The notes beneath the pieces were generated by a model. It made no database searches. It had not been told where the DNA came from and saw only the letters and a list, made by a program, of their open reading frames with translations. 64,000 nt of DNA from the NCBI GenBank assembly GCA_020849855.1, contig JADZFO010000005.1:1-64000 (forward strand), read 5' to 3'. How positions within the stretch are numbered: position 1 is the stretch's first letter; each line of letters begins with the position of its first letter. Positions 49,433-58,849 of this stretch are shown here, in pieces. The stretch comes from a bacterium. GTDB taxonomy: Bacteria; 4484-113; JAFGCY01. The position numbers and the translations under genes were made by a program.

Positions 49433-49888
49433 TTAGTTCTCTTCTTCCTCTTCGGCCTGGCCCTGGTTCTGCATGCCCTTGCCGCCCTGGTTCAGGCCGC
49501 CGTCCTGACCGGCACCCTTCTGGCCGCTGCCCGTCTGGCCGATGCCCTTCTGGCCGGTTCCGCTCTGGCCAACGCCGCTCTGACCGGCGCCGCTCTGGCC
49601 AGTGCCACTCTGGCCCGCGCCGCCCTGGCCGCTCCGGCCGGCGCCGCTCTGACCGGCGTCGGTCTGGCCGGGGCCGCCGGGCTTCTGCTCGAAGGAGCCG
49701 GACTTCTGGCCCGGCTGATTTCCGCCGACGCCGCTGCCGCTGCTCTGACCCGGGTTCTGGCTGGCTCCGCTGTTCTGGCCGCCCTGGATCGGGTCCTGCT
49801 TGGTCCCCGGAGTCAGGTACTGGCCACCCGGGTTCTGTCCGTACTGTCCGCCGGAAGGCTGATTGGGGGAATAGTAAGTGCGAATCAT
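49433..49888 (-). CDS. Gly/Gln-rich repeat protein with YYSP start
   Basis: A 151-residue low-complexity protein. It begins MIRTYYSPNQPSGGQYGQ. Residues about 70-140 consist of five- to eight-residue GQ repeats (GAGQSGTGQSGAGQSGVGQS), and it ends with an acidic tail (AEEEEEN). No folded domain or KGG motif is recognised. An AAGGAGAAG ribosome site precedes the ATG. The N-terminal motif and composition link it to the two KGG proteins and the 76-residue neighbour. Confidence 0.75.
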   Translation of the reverse strand: MIRTYYSPNQPSGGQYGQNPGGQYLTPGTKQDPIQGGQNSGASQNPGQSSGSGVGGNQPGQKSGSFEQKPGGPGQTDAGQSGAGRSGQGGAGQSGTGQSGAGQSGVGQSGTGQKGIGQTGSGQKGAGQDGGLNQGGKGMQNQGQAEEEEEN

Positions 49889-49927
49889 CTTTATCTTCTC
49901 CTTGAAGAATGAGTGCTTGTGCGCTGC

Positions 49928-50158
49928 TTAGCGCTTGTTGTCCTTGTCGCTGCCGCTGTTGCGGTCATTGCTGGAAGTGCCGCTGGTCCTGGAGCCGCCA
50001 GACGAGCTGTTCTTGTCCTGCTCGCGGCTGCTCTCGCTGCGGCCCGTGTCCGTACCGCTCTTGCCGGCTGTGGAGCCGCTCTTGCCCGAGCCGCTGTTCT
50101 TGCTGCTGCTGCTGCCCGAACTGTGTCCGCCGGGCGAATAGTAAATGATGCTGTCCAT
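49928..50158 (-). CDS. Ser/Gly-rich small protein with YYSP start
   Basis: A 76-residue, highly charged and Ser-rich protein starting MDSIIYYSPGGHSSG, with no folded domain. An AGGAG ribosome site precedes the ATG. It is first in the direction of reading before the Gly/Gln-rich gene, so they probably share a transcript that ends at the hairpin near 49400. Confidence 0.7.
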   Translation of the reverse strand: MDSIIYYSPGGHSSGSSSSKNSGSGKSGSTAGKSGTDTGRSESSREQDKNSSSGGSRTSGTSSNDRNSGSDKDNKR

Positions 50159-50415
50159 TTGACTGCTCCTGAGTATGGAATGGGCTACTTATGACTCAGC
50201 TCAGTCTCATGGGTTCCTGTATTTCAATTGGGAACTGCCATCAATACCTGCTGCCGTTTATACAGGAGGTGTTTGTACTTGAAAAGCCACACAAGCCAGG
50301 CGAATCCAGCTCAGCAGTGTGGAGATATAGCACCTGGACATGAGACTGCGATTACTGGAACCCTGCACGCAGGGACGAGTCTTTGGCAGGGGAATATCAT
50401 CCTCAGGAGTTGTCA

Positions 50416-50934
50416 ATGGCTACCGCAATCAAGACTTTCAATGACCTGTTGCTTCATGAGCTCAGCGACCTGTACAGCGCGGAGGCACAAATTGTCGAAG
50501 CGCTGCCGGATATGGTCACAGCGGCAAGTAACCCCAGGCTGGTCAAGGCGCTCAAGGAGCATCTGCAGGCCACGAAGGAACAGGTGAAGCGCCTGGATCA
50601 GGTCTTCAAGATCCTGGGCGAGAAGCCCAGCGGCGAAGTCTGCACCGGCATGAAAGGCCTGCTCAGTGAAGGCGGCAAGCTGCTCAGGAAGGCTGGGAAG
50701 ATGGACCCGGCCGTGCTGGACGCAGCCCTGATCGGCGCAGCCCAGCGGGTGGAGCACTATGAGATTGCCGGCTACGGCTGTGCCAGGACCTACTGCAAGC
50801 TGCTGGGGCTTGGCGACTGTGAGCAGCTCCTGCAGCAGAGCCTCGATGAAGAAGGCGAGGCGGACAAGCTGCTGACCCAGCTGGCAATCGGCGGTATCAA
50901 TACCCAGGCCATGGCCGCTGGCGGACAGGCCTGA
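50416..50934 (+). CDS. DUF892 (YciF-like) ferritin-like stress protein
   Basis: A 172-residue protein of the YciF family: FNDLLLHELSDLYSAEAQIVEALPDMVTAAS, LVKALKEHLQATKEQVKRLDQVFKILGEKP, CTGMKGLLSEG, and DAALIGAAQRVEHYEIAGYGCARTYCKLL. The Glu and His residues in these helices match the expected diiron ligands, unlike the paralog at 47512. The ATG at 50416 follows AGGAG; a start 33 bases upstream is less likely. It is divergent from the YYSP genes. Confidence 0.9.
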   Translation: MATAIKTFNDLLLHELSDLYSAEAQIVEALPDMVTAASNPRLVKALKEHLQATKEQVKRLDQVFKILGEKPSGEVCTGMKGLLSEGGKLLRKAGKMDPAVLDAALIGAAQRVEHYEIAGYGCARTYCKLLGLGDCEQLLQQSLDEEGEADKLLTQLAIGGINTQAMAAGGQA

Positions 50935-51607
50935 GATTGCTATGACAGGAGCCGGTCCGGAGGCGTGCAGGCTGAAAAGAAGTTCAGGGTGCGCCGCTGG
51001 GCCGGCTTTCTGCTGCCTGGTGTCGGCAGCTCTTGCGCCTGGGCGCTGCCGTGCAGATTCTCAGCCTGTGAGCATGTGGATCAGTCCAGCAGTCGGTCAG
51101 GAAATGCTTCAGGTCGCAAGCGGTGCATTGCAGCATCCTGGCACTCCTTTATAAGCAATAGTTGCGACTGAGGCTGAAGGTAAATAGAGTATCTGTTGAT
51201 AAGGGAGAGAGGATCATGGGGAGCGGGGGCGCTCCCCATGATCTGGGGTGGGGGGGAAGTTATGACAGGAATGCTCCATAGAACATCGCCTGCAGCATCC
51301 GCAGCGGACGCTGCAGCATGTGGGACAGATAGTCCAGAATCATCTCCTTCCTGGACTTGCGACGCCGCCTCGGCAGCGCCGGTTCATTGCTCGGAAAGAA
51401 CCGGCTTTTCATAAACTTGTCCTCCTCAAACTTAGCAAGATGCCCCTCAAGCTCCCAGTTCTTTGAAGGGTGCGCTAGGCACGAGAAGAGTCTAACAGCG
51501 CAGTATTTTCAGGATTTTCCGCAAGGCCCAACTGGCCGCATGAATGCAAAACAATCACACCAAATCCGGCTAAAGAACCTGATTGGAATAGCAAAGCCCA
51601 AAAAATC
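50935..51607. other. Gene-free stretch with a perfect hairpin
   Basis: About 670 bases without a credible gene between the DUF892 gene and the end of the DUF1800 gene. GATCATGGGGAGCG (51212-51225) and its exact inverse (51230-51243) form a 14-bp stem with a GGGG loop. No T run follows. The rest shows no recognised element. Confidence 0.6.
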
Positions 51608-53152
51608 TCAGCACATCTGGAATTCCGGACTGGCAAAGAGCAACCTGCATGTTTCATAAAGTATGGCCTGCAGGCCCTCCGGGCCCTCGATCTGATCACC
51701 CAGGCGCTGGGCCACGCTGCCGCAGATCAGCTCCTGCTTCTCGCCGGGCAAGCGCGCGTCAAAGGCCTGCAGGACCAGCAGGGCTGCCTCGCGCGTGTTG
51801 GAAGGCGCGTCACTGGTCAGCACCAGGCGGGCGGGGATGCGGCGGCCGCGTCGACCGCCATTGCCGCCAGCGCCCTCATCGGGCCTCGCGGCGCTGCGCT
51901 GCCGGGTTTCCAGGCCCTGGGCGGAGAAGATATCCGCCAGGCGGATCCGCTCTACCATGCTGGCGCTGCTGACCCAGGCGCTGCCGCCGTCCCAGCCGGC
52001 CACTGTTGGCGGAAAGAGCAAAGACAGGCCCTGGCGGCGCATGGCCTGCATCAGGATCCGCATCATGCCCAGGGATTGCCGCGCATAGCCCTGCTCCAGC
52101 AGATAGCTTTCAGCGCTGTTCAGGCTCTCAGCCGCTGGGCTGGCCTGGCTGGCCCCCGGACGCCGTCGCAGTACATTGCCGGCACTGGCCGCCCGCAGCA
52201 CACCGACCACATAATCGGCCGGGCTCTTGAAGAGGGCCAGCTCCGCGCGCTCGCTGTAGAACTCAGGTGCAGTGAAGATGGCGTGGAGCAGCGCGCGGAT
52301 GGACAGGTCGCTGGCCTTGAACTCCGCCGCCAGCCGCTGCAGGAGCTCAGGCTCGGGGTCCGGATAGGCGAACCAGGCCCAGAGCTTGCCGGCTATATAG
52401 CGGTGGCACTGCGGCTGGCGGCACAGCAGGGAGATCACATCCTCGCCGCCGAAGTTGCCGCTCTCGCCCAGCACGGTCTTGAGCCCCTCGTCATGGCGGC
52501 GGGCGCGGAAGCGGAAGCCCGGCAGCGGACGCCTGCCGGACTGGGTCTGCGCCGGGTCCGGCGGCTGTACAGCCCAGCCGGTGAAGGCCCGGGCGGCCTC
52601 TTTCACATCCTGCTCGCTGTAGTGCCCGATACCAAGGGTGTAGAGCTCCAGCAGCTCCCGGGCGAAGTTCTCATTGGGGCTGCCCTTGACGTTCTCGCCG
52701 GTGTCAAGGAAGCGCATCATCGTGGGGTCCTTGGCCACCGCCTGCAGGAGCTGCTCAAAGTTGCCCAGGGCCTGCGAGCGCAGCAGCTCGTTATGCTGCA
52801 GGTTCAGGTGCCCGCCCTTGACCTTTTCGGCGCTGCAGCCGAAGTGATCGTGCCAGAAGAAGGTCATCTTCTCCTGCAGGGGCCGGCGGGTCAGCAGCAT
52901 GCGCGCCGACCACCAGGAGGCCACGAGCTGCGGGGGCAGGGCTGGCTGCTGCTTCTGGCCCTCCTTGCGCTGCGGGCGCAGAGCCCAGGGGTCGAGCGTA
53001 AAGCCTTCGTCCACCTGCTCGTAGTTCAGCAGCTCATCAAGGCTGGCCTCCAGGCCCAGGGCGCTGTAGTGCTCAAGCTCAGCCTGGCTGTAGCCGAAGC
53101 CCGCCCGCCGCAGCAGATGGGCGATCCTGTCGCGTTCACTCGTGAGCGCCAT
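51608..53152 (-). CDS. DUF1800 protein, copy 1
   Basis: A 514-residue protein of the DUF1800 family: AHLLRRAGFGYSQAELEHY at the N-terminus, LVASWWSARMLLTRRPLQEKMTFFWHDHFG, and the signature GSPNENFARELLELYTLGIGHYSEQDVKEAARAFTGW. It ends with VAGWDGGSAWVSSASMVERIRLADIF and a short tail. No signal peptide is seen, although DUF1501 partners are exported. The family's function is unknown. It is read after copy 2 in the same direction. Confidence 0.9.
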   Translation of the reverse strand: MALTSERDRIAHLLRRAGFGYSQAELEHYSALGLEASLDELLNYEQVDEGFTLDPWALRPQRKEGQKQQPALPPQLVASWWSARMLLTRRPLQEKMTFFWHDHFGCSAEKVKGGHLNLQHNELLRSQALGNFEQLLQAVAKDPTMMRFLDTGENVKGSPNENFARELLELYTLGIGHYSEQDVKEAARAFTGWAVQPPDPAQTQSGRRPLPGFRFRARRHDEGLKTVLGESGNFGGEDVISLLCRQPQCHRYIAGKLWAWFAYPDPEPELLQRLAAEFKASDLSIRALLHAIFTAPEFYSERAELALFKSPADYVVGVLRAASAGNVLRRRPGASQASPAAESLNSAESYLLEQGYARQSLGMMRILMQAMRRQGLSLLFPPTVAGWDGGSAWVSSASMVERIRLADIFSAQGLETRQRSAARPDEGAGGNGGRRGRRIPARLVLTSDAPSNTREAALLVLQAFDARLPGEKQELICGSVAQRLGDQIEGPEGLQAILYETCRLLFASPEFQMC

Positions 53153-53244
53153 ACATATAGGTTACAACTTTCAGCGCCCAGGTTTCAGTTGGGCGCAGCG
53201 CACGGCGCGATTTTTCGCGTGCACGGTCTGCCGGCCGCGAAGGA

Positions 53245-54639
53245 TTACATCATCTGGTACTCAGGGCTGGCCAGCACCAGGCTGAGGGCCTGGTGGAAGA
53301 CCCGGCCGTCCACCTTGCCGGCCTTTGCCAGCGCCGGGCTGATGTGCCGCGCGATCAGCTCGGCCTTCTCCTCGCCCAGCGGGGCGTCCAGCTTCTCCAG
53401 CAGCTCGCTGACGAACTGCGAGGCGCTGCCCGTTTTAAACTGCCGCGCCAGCAGCTCGCCAAGCGGGCTGTCGTCATCGGCGTTGAAGATGTCAGCCAGC
53501 TTCATGCGCTCCAGCATCGAGCCGGAACTGATCCAGGCCGGCCCGCCGTCCCAGCCCGCCACCGTTGGCGGATGCAGAAGCAGCTGGCCCATGTTGCTCA
53601 TGCTGAAGGCGATGTATCCGGCCACATCGGCCAGGGGCTTGCGCCAGCCGGCCCGGAAGCCGCCCACCAGCGCAGAGATGATGCCCTGGGTGCCCAGCGC
53701 GCGCAGGGTGCCCATGGTGAAGTCCACGGGGCTCTTGAAGAGCGCGCGCTCGGCCCGGGCGGAGCAGAACTCCGCTGCGCTGAAGATCTCGCGCAACACT
53801 GTGCGGATGTGGCCGCGCGAGGCACCCCAGACGGCGCAGAGCCGGTCCACCAGCTCTGGTTCTGGATGGGGGTAGGCAAAGTACTCCCAGAGCTTTGTTA
53901 CCAGGTGCCGCGCCGTCTGCGGGTGCCCGGCGAGCATTTCGATCAGCTCATCGGCGCCAAAGTTTCCGCTGCGGCCCAGGATCTTCTTCACACCGCTGTC
54001 GTGCTTATCCTTGTTGAAGATCGCGTTGAAGCGGATCGAGCGGCGGAAGAAGTAACCCAGCAGGCCTGGCATCAGCTCAAAGCCGGAGAGCGCCCGCGCG
54101 GCTTCCTGCACATCCTGTTCGCTGTAGTGCCCGATGCCCAGCGTGAAGAGCTCCAGCAGCTCGCGGGCATAGTTCTCGTTGGGGTGCTCCCGGGTGTTCT
54201 GCGCGCCGTCCAGAAAGGTCAGCATCGCCGGGTCGCGGGTCACTGCCCGCAGCAGTTCCTCAAAGCGGCCGCTGCCCTTGCGCCGCAGCAGCTCATAGAA
54301 CTGGAAGACAGGCCGGCCCATCTCAACCTTGTGCCCGGAGAGGCCGAAGTGGTCGCTCCAGAACAGGCTCAGCTTCTCCTCCAGGGGGTTGCGGGTCATC
54401 AGCATCTTCAGGCTCCACCAGGCTGAGACGCTGAAGGAGAAGAGCTCGCGGTAGCGGGGGTCCTTGGCGGCCCAGACGCTCAGGCTCAGGCCGCCGCTCT
54501 CGCGGCGGAAGTCGAGCAGTGCATCCACAGTGCCCGCATAGCCCAGCGGCAGATAATGCTCAAGCTCCGCGGGGCTGGCCCCCAGCCCCGCCCGGCGCAG
54601 CAGGTGCGCAATCTTCGCCTTTTCGCTGTCCAGCGCCAT
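53245..54639 (-). CDS. DUF1800 protein, copy 2
   Basis: A 464-residue paralog of the neighbouring gene: AHLLRRAGLGASPAELEHYLPLGYAG, VSAWWSLKMLMTRNPLEEKLSLFWSDHFGLSG, EHPNENYARELLELFTLGIGHYSEQDVQEAARALSGF, VAGWDGGPAWISSGSMLERMKLADIF. It lacks the 50-residue Gly/Arg extension of copy 1. A GGAGGG ribosome site precedes the ATG. The pair probably arose by tandem duplication and diverged. Confidence 0.9.
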   Translation of the reverse strand: MALDSEKAKIAHLLRRAGLGASPAELEHYLPLGYAGTVDALLDFRRESGGLSLSVWAAKDPRYRELFSFSVSAWWSLKMLMTRNPLEEKLSLFWSDHFGLSGHKVEMGRPVFQFYELLRRKGSGRFEELLRAVTRDPAMLTFLDGAQNTREHPNENYARELLELFTLGIGHYSEQDVQEAARALSGFELMPGLLGYFFRRSIRFNAIFNKDKHDSGVKKILGRSGNFGADELIEMLAGHPQTARHLVTKLWEYFAYPHPEPELVDRLCAVWGASRGHIRTVLREIFSAAEFCSARAERALFKSPVDFTMGTLRALGTQGIISALVGGFRAGWRKPLADVAGYIAFSMSNMGQLLLHPPTVAGWDGGPAWISSGSMLERMKLADIFNADDDSPLGELLARQFKTGSASQFVSELLEKLDAPLGEEKAELIARHISPALAKAGKVDGRVFHQALSLVLASPEYQMM

Positions 54640-54698
54640 CGCGCCCTCCGCAGCGGGTCATCCCGCCCGCCGTAGGACACCGGCGCCGGCGCAAAGTT

Positions 54699-56243
54699 TC
54701 AGGCTGGAACTATGCTGCTGCTGAACGGCAGAGACAGGATGAAACAGGCGCCGCTGCCCGGCGCGCTGTCCACCGTGATGCTGCCGCCCAGGGCCTGCGC
54801 GGCAAGGGCGCAGAAGTTAAGGCCGATGCCGGTGCCGGTCTGATTGCTGCCGCCCTCGACCTTGGCGAAGAGCTCGAAAATGCGCGCCTGCTGCTCGGCC
54901 GGGATACCCGGCCCCTGGTCCTGCACCTCAATCATCAGCCGCCCTTCCTCCAGCCTGGCGCGCAGCCAGACTTCGGCGCCAGCGGGGCTGTGCTTGATGG
55001 CGTTATGCAGCAGGTTGCTGATGATGCGGCGCAGCAGGGCGTGGTCGCTGCTCAGGCGCAGCAGTGGCAGCTGGGAGCGCAGGCGCACCTGGTGCAGGTC
55101 GGCCTGCGGGCGCAGGGTCTCCAGCGCGGCCCGGCAGGTCTCCTCCAGTTCTTCTTCCGCCGGGCTGGCCTGCAGCTCCCCGGCGGCCATGCGCTTGATC
55201 TCCAGCAACTGCTGGCAGAGCTCCAGGGCATAGTCCAGCTGGCGGCGCATCTGCTCCCAGGCCTGGCGGTCCTCGGCGCCCATCTCGGCCGGCTGGCCGA
55301 TGTGCTCGAGCATCAGCGAGACGGCGAACAGCGGGTTGCGGATATCGTGCACCACCATGTGGGTCAGGCGGTCGCGCAGCGAGGCCAGCTGCGTGGAGCG
55401 CTGCTCTGCGGCCTCTGCCGCCTGGCGGGCCTTAACCAGTTCCGTGACTTCATAGAAAAACCAGACGCGGCCGAAGTCCTCGCCTGCGGGGCCGCGCACC
55501 GGGGCGGAATAGCGCTCCAGCACCCGCCCGCTGAGCAGTTCCAGCTGGTCGCGCAGCAGGGCCTGTGATTCCTGGTCCAGCTGCTCCAGCCTGCTGCTGA
55601 AGGCCTCAGGGTCGCGCAGCACGGCGCGGATGGCCGGCAGAGTCGCCCGGCGCCCGCCGCGCAGGGTATCGTCATCCAGGCCCCACAGCTCTTTAAAGCG
55701 CTGGTTCCATGAGACGTAGTTATGCTCGCTGTCGACGACCAGGATACCGGCATTGCTGGCGTGGTGCAGCTGCTCAAGCAGTGTCTTCTGATACAGGATC
55801 TGCTTCTCGGCCCGCCGGCGCTCGCTGATGTCGCGGCTGTTGACCACAATGCCGCCCACCGCCGGGTCGTGGAGCATGTTGTAGGCCACCATCTCCAGCT
55901 CGATGTAGTGGCCGGCCTTGTGCCGGAAGCGCAGGTTGCGCTCCAGTACCCCGCCGGGCTGGGCCAGCAGCTCGAAGAACAGCGGCAGGGCCCAGACGCT
56001 GTCCTCAGGGTGGACATAGTCAAAGCCGAGCTGGCCGATCAGCTCATCGCTGTCATAGCCCAGCACCCGGCTGATCGCCGGGCTCTGGTAGATGAAGGTG
56101 GCATCCGGCCCAAGTACGGTTGTGATGTCGCGGCTGTTGTCGACCAGGGCGCGATAGCGCGCTGCGGAATCCAGCCACTGCGACGCGGGAGCATCTGCGC
56201 CGGGCTGGGGCTTGGCTGCGGGTTCCGGCGGCGGGACGGCCAT
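54699..56243 (-). CDS. Soluble PAS-PAS histidine kinase
   Basis: A 514-residue sensor kinase without membrane segments. PAS 1 is at about 25-145 (YRALVDNSRDITTVL, SPAISRVLGYDSDELIG), PAS 2 at about 160-275 (NAGILVVDSEHNYVSWNQRFKELWGL). The H box is MVVHDIRNPL near 305. ATPase boxes: NLLHNAIKHS, DQGPGIP and GTGIGLNFCALAAQALGG. The signal and partner are unknown; no regulator is adjacent. Confidence 0.92.
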   Translation of the reverse strand: MAVPPPEPAAKPQPGADAPASQWLDSAARYRALVDNSRDITTVLGPDATFIYQSPAISRVLGYDSDELIGQLGFDYVHPEDSVWALPLFFELLAQPGGVLERNLRFRHKAGHYIELEMVAYNMLHDPAVGGIVVNSRDISERRRAEKQILYQKTLLEQLHHASNAGILVVDSEHNYVSWNQRFKELWGLDDDTLRGGRRATLPAIRAVLRDPEAFSSRLEQLDQESQALLRDQLELLSGRVLERYSAPVRGPAGEDFGRVWFFYEVTELVKARQAAEAAEQRSTQLASLRDRLTHMVVHDIRNPLFAVSLMLEHIGQPAEMGAEDRQAWEQMRRQLDYALELCQQLLEIKRMAAGELQASPAEEELEETCRAALETLRPQADLHQVRLRSQLPLLRLSSDHALLRRIISNLLHNAIKHSPAGAEVWLRARLEEGRLMIEVQDQGPGIPAEQQARIFELFAKVEGGSNQTGTGIGLNFCALAAQALGGSITVDSAPGSGACFILSLPFSSSIVPA

Positions 56244-56317
56244 GGCGGGCTGATCAAAGTCGATTACTGATATTAACGTCAGGGTGACTGTCTCCGGAAC
56301 GCCGATTGCTGAATACG

Positions 56318-56350
56318 AAAAAAAAGAAGGGCGGAGACAAGTCCCGCCCT
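56318..56350 (-). terminator. Rho-independent terminator of the PKD lipoprotein gene
   Basis: On the minus strand AGGGCGG / CCGCCCT with an inner GAC-GTC pairing is followed by CTTC and eight T (complement of 56318-56325). Confidence 0.8.
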
Positions 56351-56372
56351 CCTCGCCGCCGTTGAAGCAACG

Positions 56373-58673
56373 CTATTTGTAGACCAGATAGTGGATCGTA
56401 TCGTCATTGGTGCCGCACCAGGCAAACGCCGGCTTACCGTTGACGATCAGAAAGCTGCCTTCGGTGTTTGGCGCCGGGGCAACACTGGTCACCGTTTCCG
56501 GCGCACTCCACGTGCTGCCGTCGGAATCGTTCGCCAGCAGGAACCTGATTTCCTTGGCCGAGAAGTCCGGATAGACGATACAGGGCAGGTTGTCATAGAT
56601 GCCCGCACCATAAATGTTTGAGTTGATGAAGCCCTGGTCGAGGTCCGGCTGAGTGGCCGGCCAGGCGTCGCCACTGGTGGAGTCGGCGCGGGAGAAACTC
56701 GGCTTGGCGCCCTGTTTGGCGAAAGCCGCGGCAGGGTGGCTGCTGACCATGAAGAGATGGCCAGCCGCGCCGGTCTGCCCTCCGGCATCGCAGATTATCT
56801 CAACGTTGCCCCAGGCATCGCCGTTGCTGTCCAGCGAGCGCTTGTAGAGCACTCTGCCGTTGCTGCCATCTCCATAGCAGACGGCCGGCAGGCCGTTGAC
56901 AATCTCCAACGAGGAGAAGCTGCCCAGACTGACCGCGGAATCAGTGTCTATAACCCGCTCAGTGCCCCAGGCCTGCAGGCCATCGGCATCGGTCGCCCGG
57001 CGATAGCGCAGTTCACTCTCGGGGAAGGTACCAGTGACACCATAGCTGACTGCCGGAAAGCCGTTGACCGTATCAAGGCTGTACTGGAAAGAGCTGGCAA
57101 CAACTATGTCTACCGGGGTGCCTGTCCAGTTGCCGCCGGTACTGTCCAGGGCCTGTTCATACTGCACCGTCTGCAGCAGTGCCCGATGGTAAATGACCGC
57201 AGGCTTGCCATTGATTTCGGCCAGCACCGGTGCGAAGAGACTTCCGCCGGCATCCGTCTCAATCGACGTGACACTGCCCCAGGCGGCATCACCATCGTCA
57301 TTTGTGGAGCGTACAAAGGCTATGTCTGAATCCAGGAAGTCTGCCGACATGTCCTGGAAGGCAATCGCCGCGCGCCCGCCAATCAATGCCAGCCTGGGCG
57401 TTCCGACCGCGCGACCGGTGTTCTCGACCGCAAGTACTTCGGACCAGATACCACCGCCGGAGTTGATTGCCACCGAGTCTGTGGCTTGTCCACCATCGTT
57501 GTCCGTGACGCGAACGCTGACATCGATGCTGACAATCTCTGTGTATAGCTGGCTCTGCTGGGCCACAAGCCCGCTGTCCAGCTCAAAGATTGTGTCCCCG
57601 TCCAGGTCCCACTCGATCTTGGTAATGCTGCCGTCGCTGTCGTTGGCCACCGCGTTGAAATCGACGCTCAGCGGGCGCTTGCCGGTGACGCCCGCATCGT
57701 CGTCATTAGCCGTCAGGCTTACAGTCGGCGGCTCATTGCCGGATGTAATGATGTTGATCTGCTCCGAGGCACCGAGCAGCGGCAGGCCGCCGTCTGAATC
57801 GGCAATGCTGACGCTCACCTGATACACGCCCGCCTGGGCAAAGGTGTGGCTGATGTCATTGGTGACCACCGTCTCGGGCGGAGTGCCGTCGCCGAAGTCC
57901 CAGAGGTAGCTAATGGTCAGACTGTCCGGGTCGCTGGCGCTGGCCGAGAAGTTCACTACCTCACCGGTAAGGGCCTGGTCGGGGATGGAAGCCGACTGGA
58001 AGACCGGGTCGAGATTGTTGACCTGGATCTTCTCGAGGCGGGCAGAGTCCGCGCCGGCCAGAATCACTACAACCAGGGCCCGCAGGTTGACATCGTCGAC
58101 ATAGGACTGGCCAGCTGGCACAGTGAAGCGCGCGGTATCGGGGTTGCTGGGCGTGGCGTTGAAGGCATCCGCGCCATAGAACTCCCAGCGGTTGGTATCA
58201 AAGTTGGCCAGTGCCACAAAGTAGTCATCATTTGTGGGCGCATTTTGCCAGTAGAGCTTCAGCTTGAAGATGGCGTCGTCGGGGTTGACAAAGGGGCTGA
58301 ACTCATAGCCGGCGAAGGCCAGTCCGCTGATCGGACCGCCGCTCGTGTAGTCTGAATCGAAGCTCAGAACGGAAAAGTCGGCGACTACGCCATTGGCGGG
58401 CAGCAGACCACTGGTGGCTGAACCGTTCAGGATCAGCGCATCCTGCACGCTGGTAGAGCGCGGTCCCACAGGGAGTGTCGAGGGCGCCGGCAACTTCAGG
58501 CCAGCCGGTGGGGCGACTGGGCGCGCCACCGGCGTCTGCCGCAGGCGGTCCTCGGGATTCGACACGCCGAAGGCGGAAATCCCACGTGAGCCGTCCGGGC
58601 CACACGAGCAGAGCATCGCCACAGCAAGCACGGATGCACCGCCGAGGAGGCGGGATGAGTGAAGCAGACTCAT
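56373..58673 (-). CDS. PKD-domain lipoprotein
   Basis: A 766-residue exported protein with signal peptide and lipobox (LAVAMLCSCGPDGS). About residues 95-225 form a beta domain (LALAGYEFSPFVN-like, FKLKLYWQNAPTNDDYFVALANFD). A PKD domain follows at about 235-325 (GEVVNFSASASDPDSLTISYLWDFGDG...HTFAQAGVYQVSVSIADSDG), and a second PKD-like stretch at about 330-410. The C-terminal 330 residues contain repeated blades (NGKPAVIYHRALLQTVQYEQ, NGFPAVSYGVTG, NGLPAVCYGDGSNG), probably a propeller. It is likely a surface adhesion or display protein. An AGGAG site precedes the ATG. Confidence 0.8.
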   Translation of the reverse strand: MSLLHSSRLLGGASVLAVAMLCSCGPDGSRGISAFGVSNPEDRLRQTPVARPVAPPAGLKLPAPSTLPVGPRSTSVQDALILNGSATSGLLPANGVVADFSVLSFDSDYTSGGPISGLAFAGYEFSPFVNPDDAIFKLKLYWQNAPTNDDYFVALANFDTNRWEFYGADAFNATPSNPDTARFTVPAGQSYVDDVNLRALVVVILAGADSARLEKIQVNNLDPVFQSASIPDQALTGEVVNFSASASDPDSLTISYLWDFGDGTPPETVVTNDISHTFAQAGVYQVSVSIADSDGGLPLLGASEQINIITSGNEPPTVSLTANDDDAGVTGKRPLSVDFNAVANDSDGSITKIEWDLDGDTIFELDSGLVAQQSQLYTEIVSIDVSVRVTDNDGGQATDSVAINSGGGIWSEVLAVENTGRAVGTPRLALIGGRAAIAFQDMSADFLDSDIAFVRSTNDDGDAAWGSVTSIETDAGGSLFAPVLAEINGKPAVIYHRALLQTVQYEQALDSTGGNWTGTPVDIVVASSFQYSLDTVNGFPAVSYGVTGTFPESELRYRRATDADGLQAWGTERVIDTDSAVSLGSFSSLEIVNGLPAVCYGDGSNGRVLYKRSLDSNGDAWGNVEIICDAGGQTGAAGHLFMVSSHPAAAFAKQGAKPSFSRADSTSGDAWPATQPDLDQGFINSNIYGAGIYDNLPCIVYPDFSAKEIRFLLANDSDGSTWSAPETVTSVAPAPNTEGSFLIVNGKPAFAWCGTNDDTIHYLVYK

Positions 58674-58773
58674 GGCAGATCTCCTGGCGCGCCTTGGCAA
58701 GCGCGGTCTAATTCTACAATCCAGCCGCAGGCATGGCCCGCAGCGATCCTCCATGCATCTCTTCGTTGTACCC

Positions 58774-58806
58774 AAAAACAGCAGGGCGGGATTGCTCCCG
58801 CCCTGC
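58774..58806 (-). terminator. Rho-independent terminator of the SLH-porin gene
   Basis: GCAGGGCGGGA / TCCCGCCCTGC with a four-base loop (58781-58806) is followed on the minus strand by TGTTTTTGGG. Confidence 0.85.
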
Positions 58807-58849
58807 GCTTAGGTTCCTGTAAGCCAGCCGCCTGCACGGCCTTCCCGTC

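Noticed and set aside
46293..49888. Hydrophobic frames on the plus strand opposite the KGG and Gly/Gln-rich genes (AALTALIASL-type)
   Set aside because: They are antisense translations of Gly/Gln repeats; the minus strand has ribosome sites and, for the first gene, the KGG motif.
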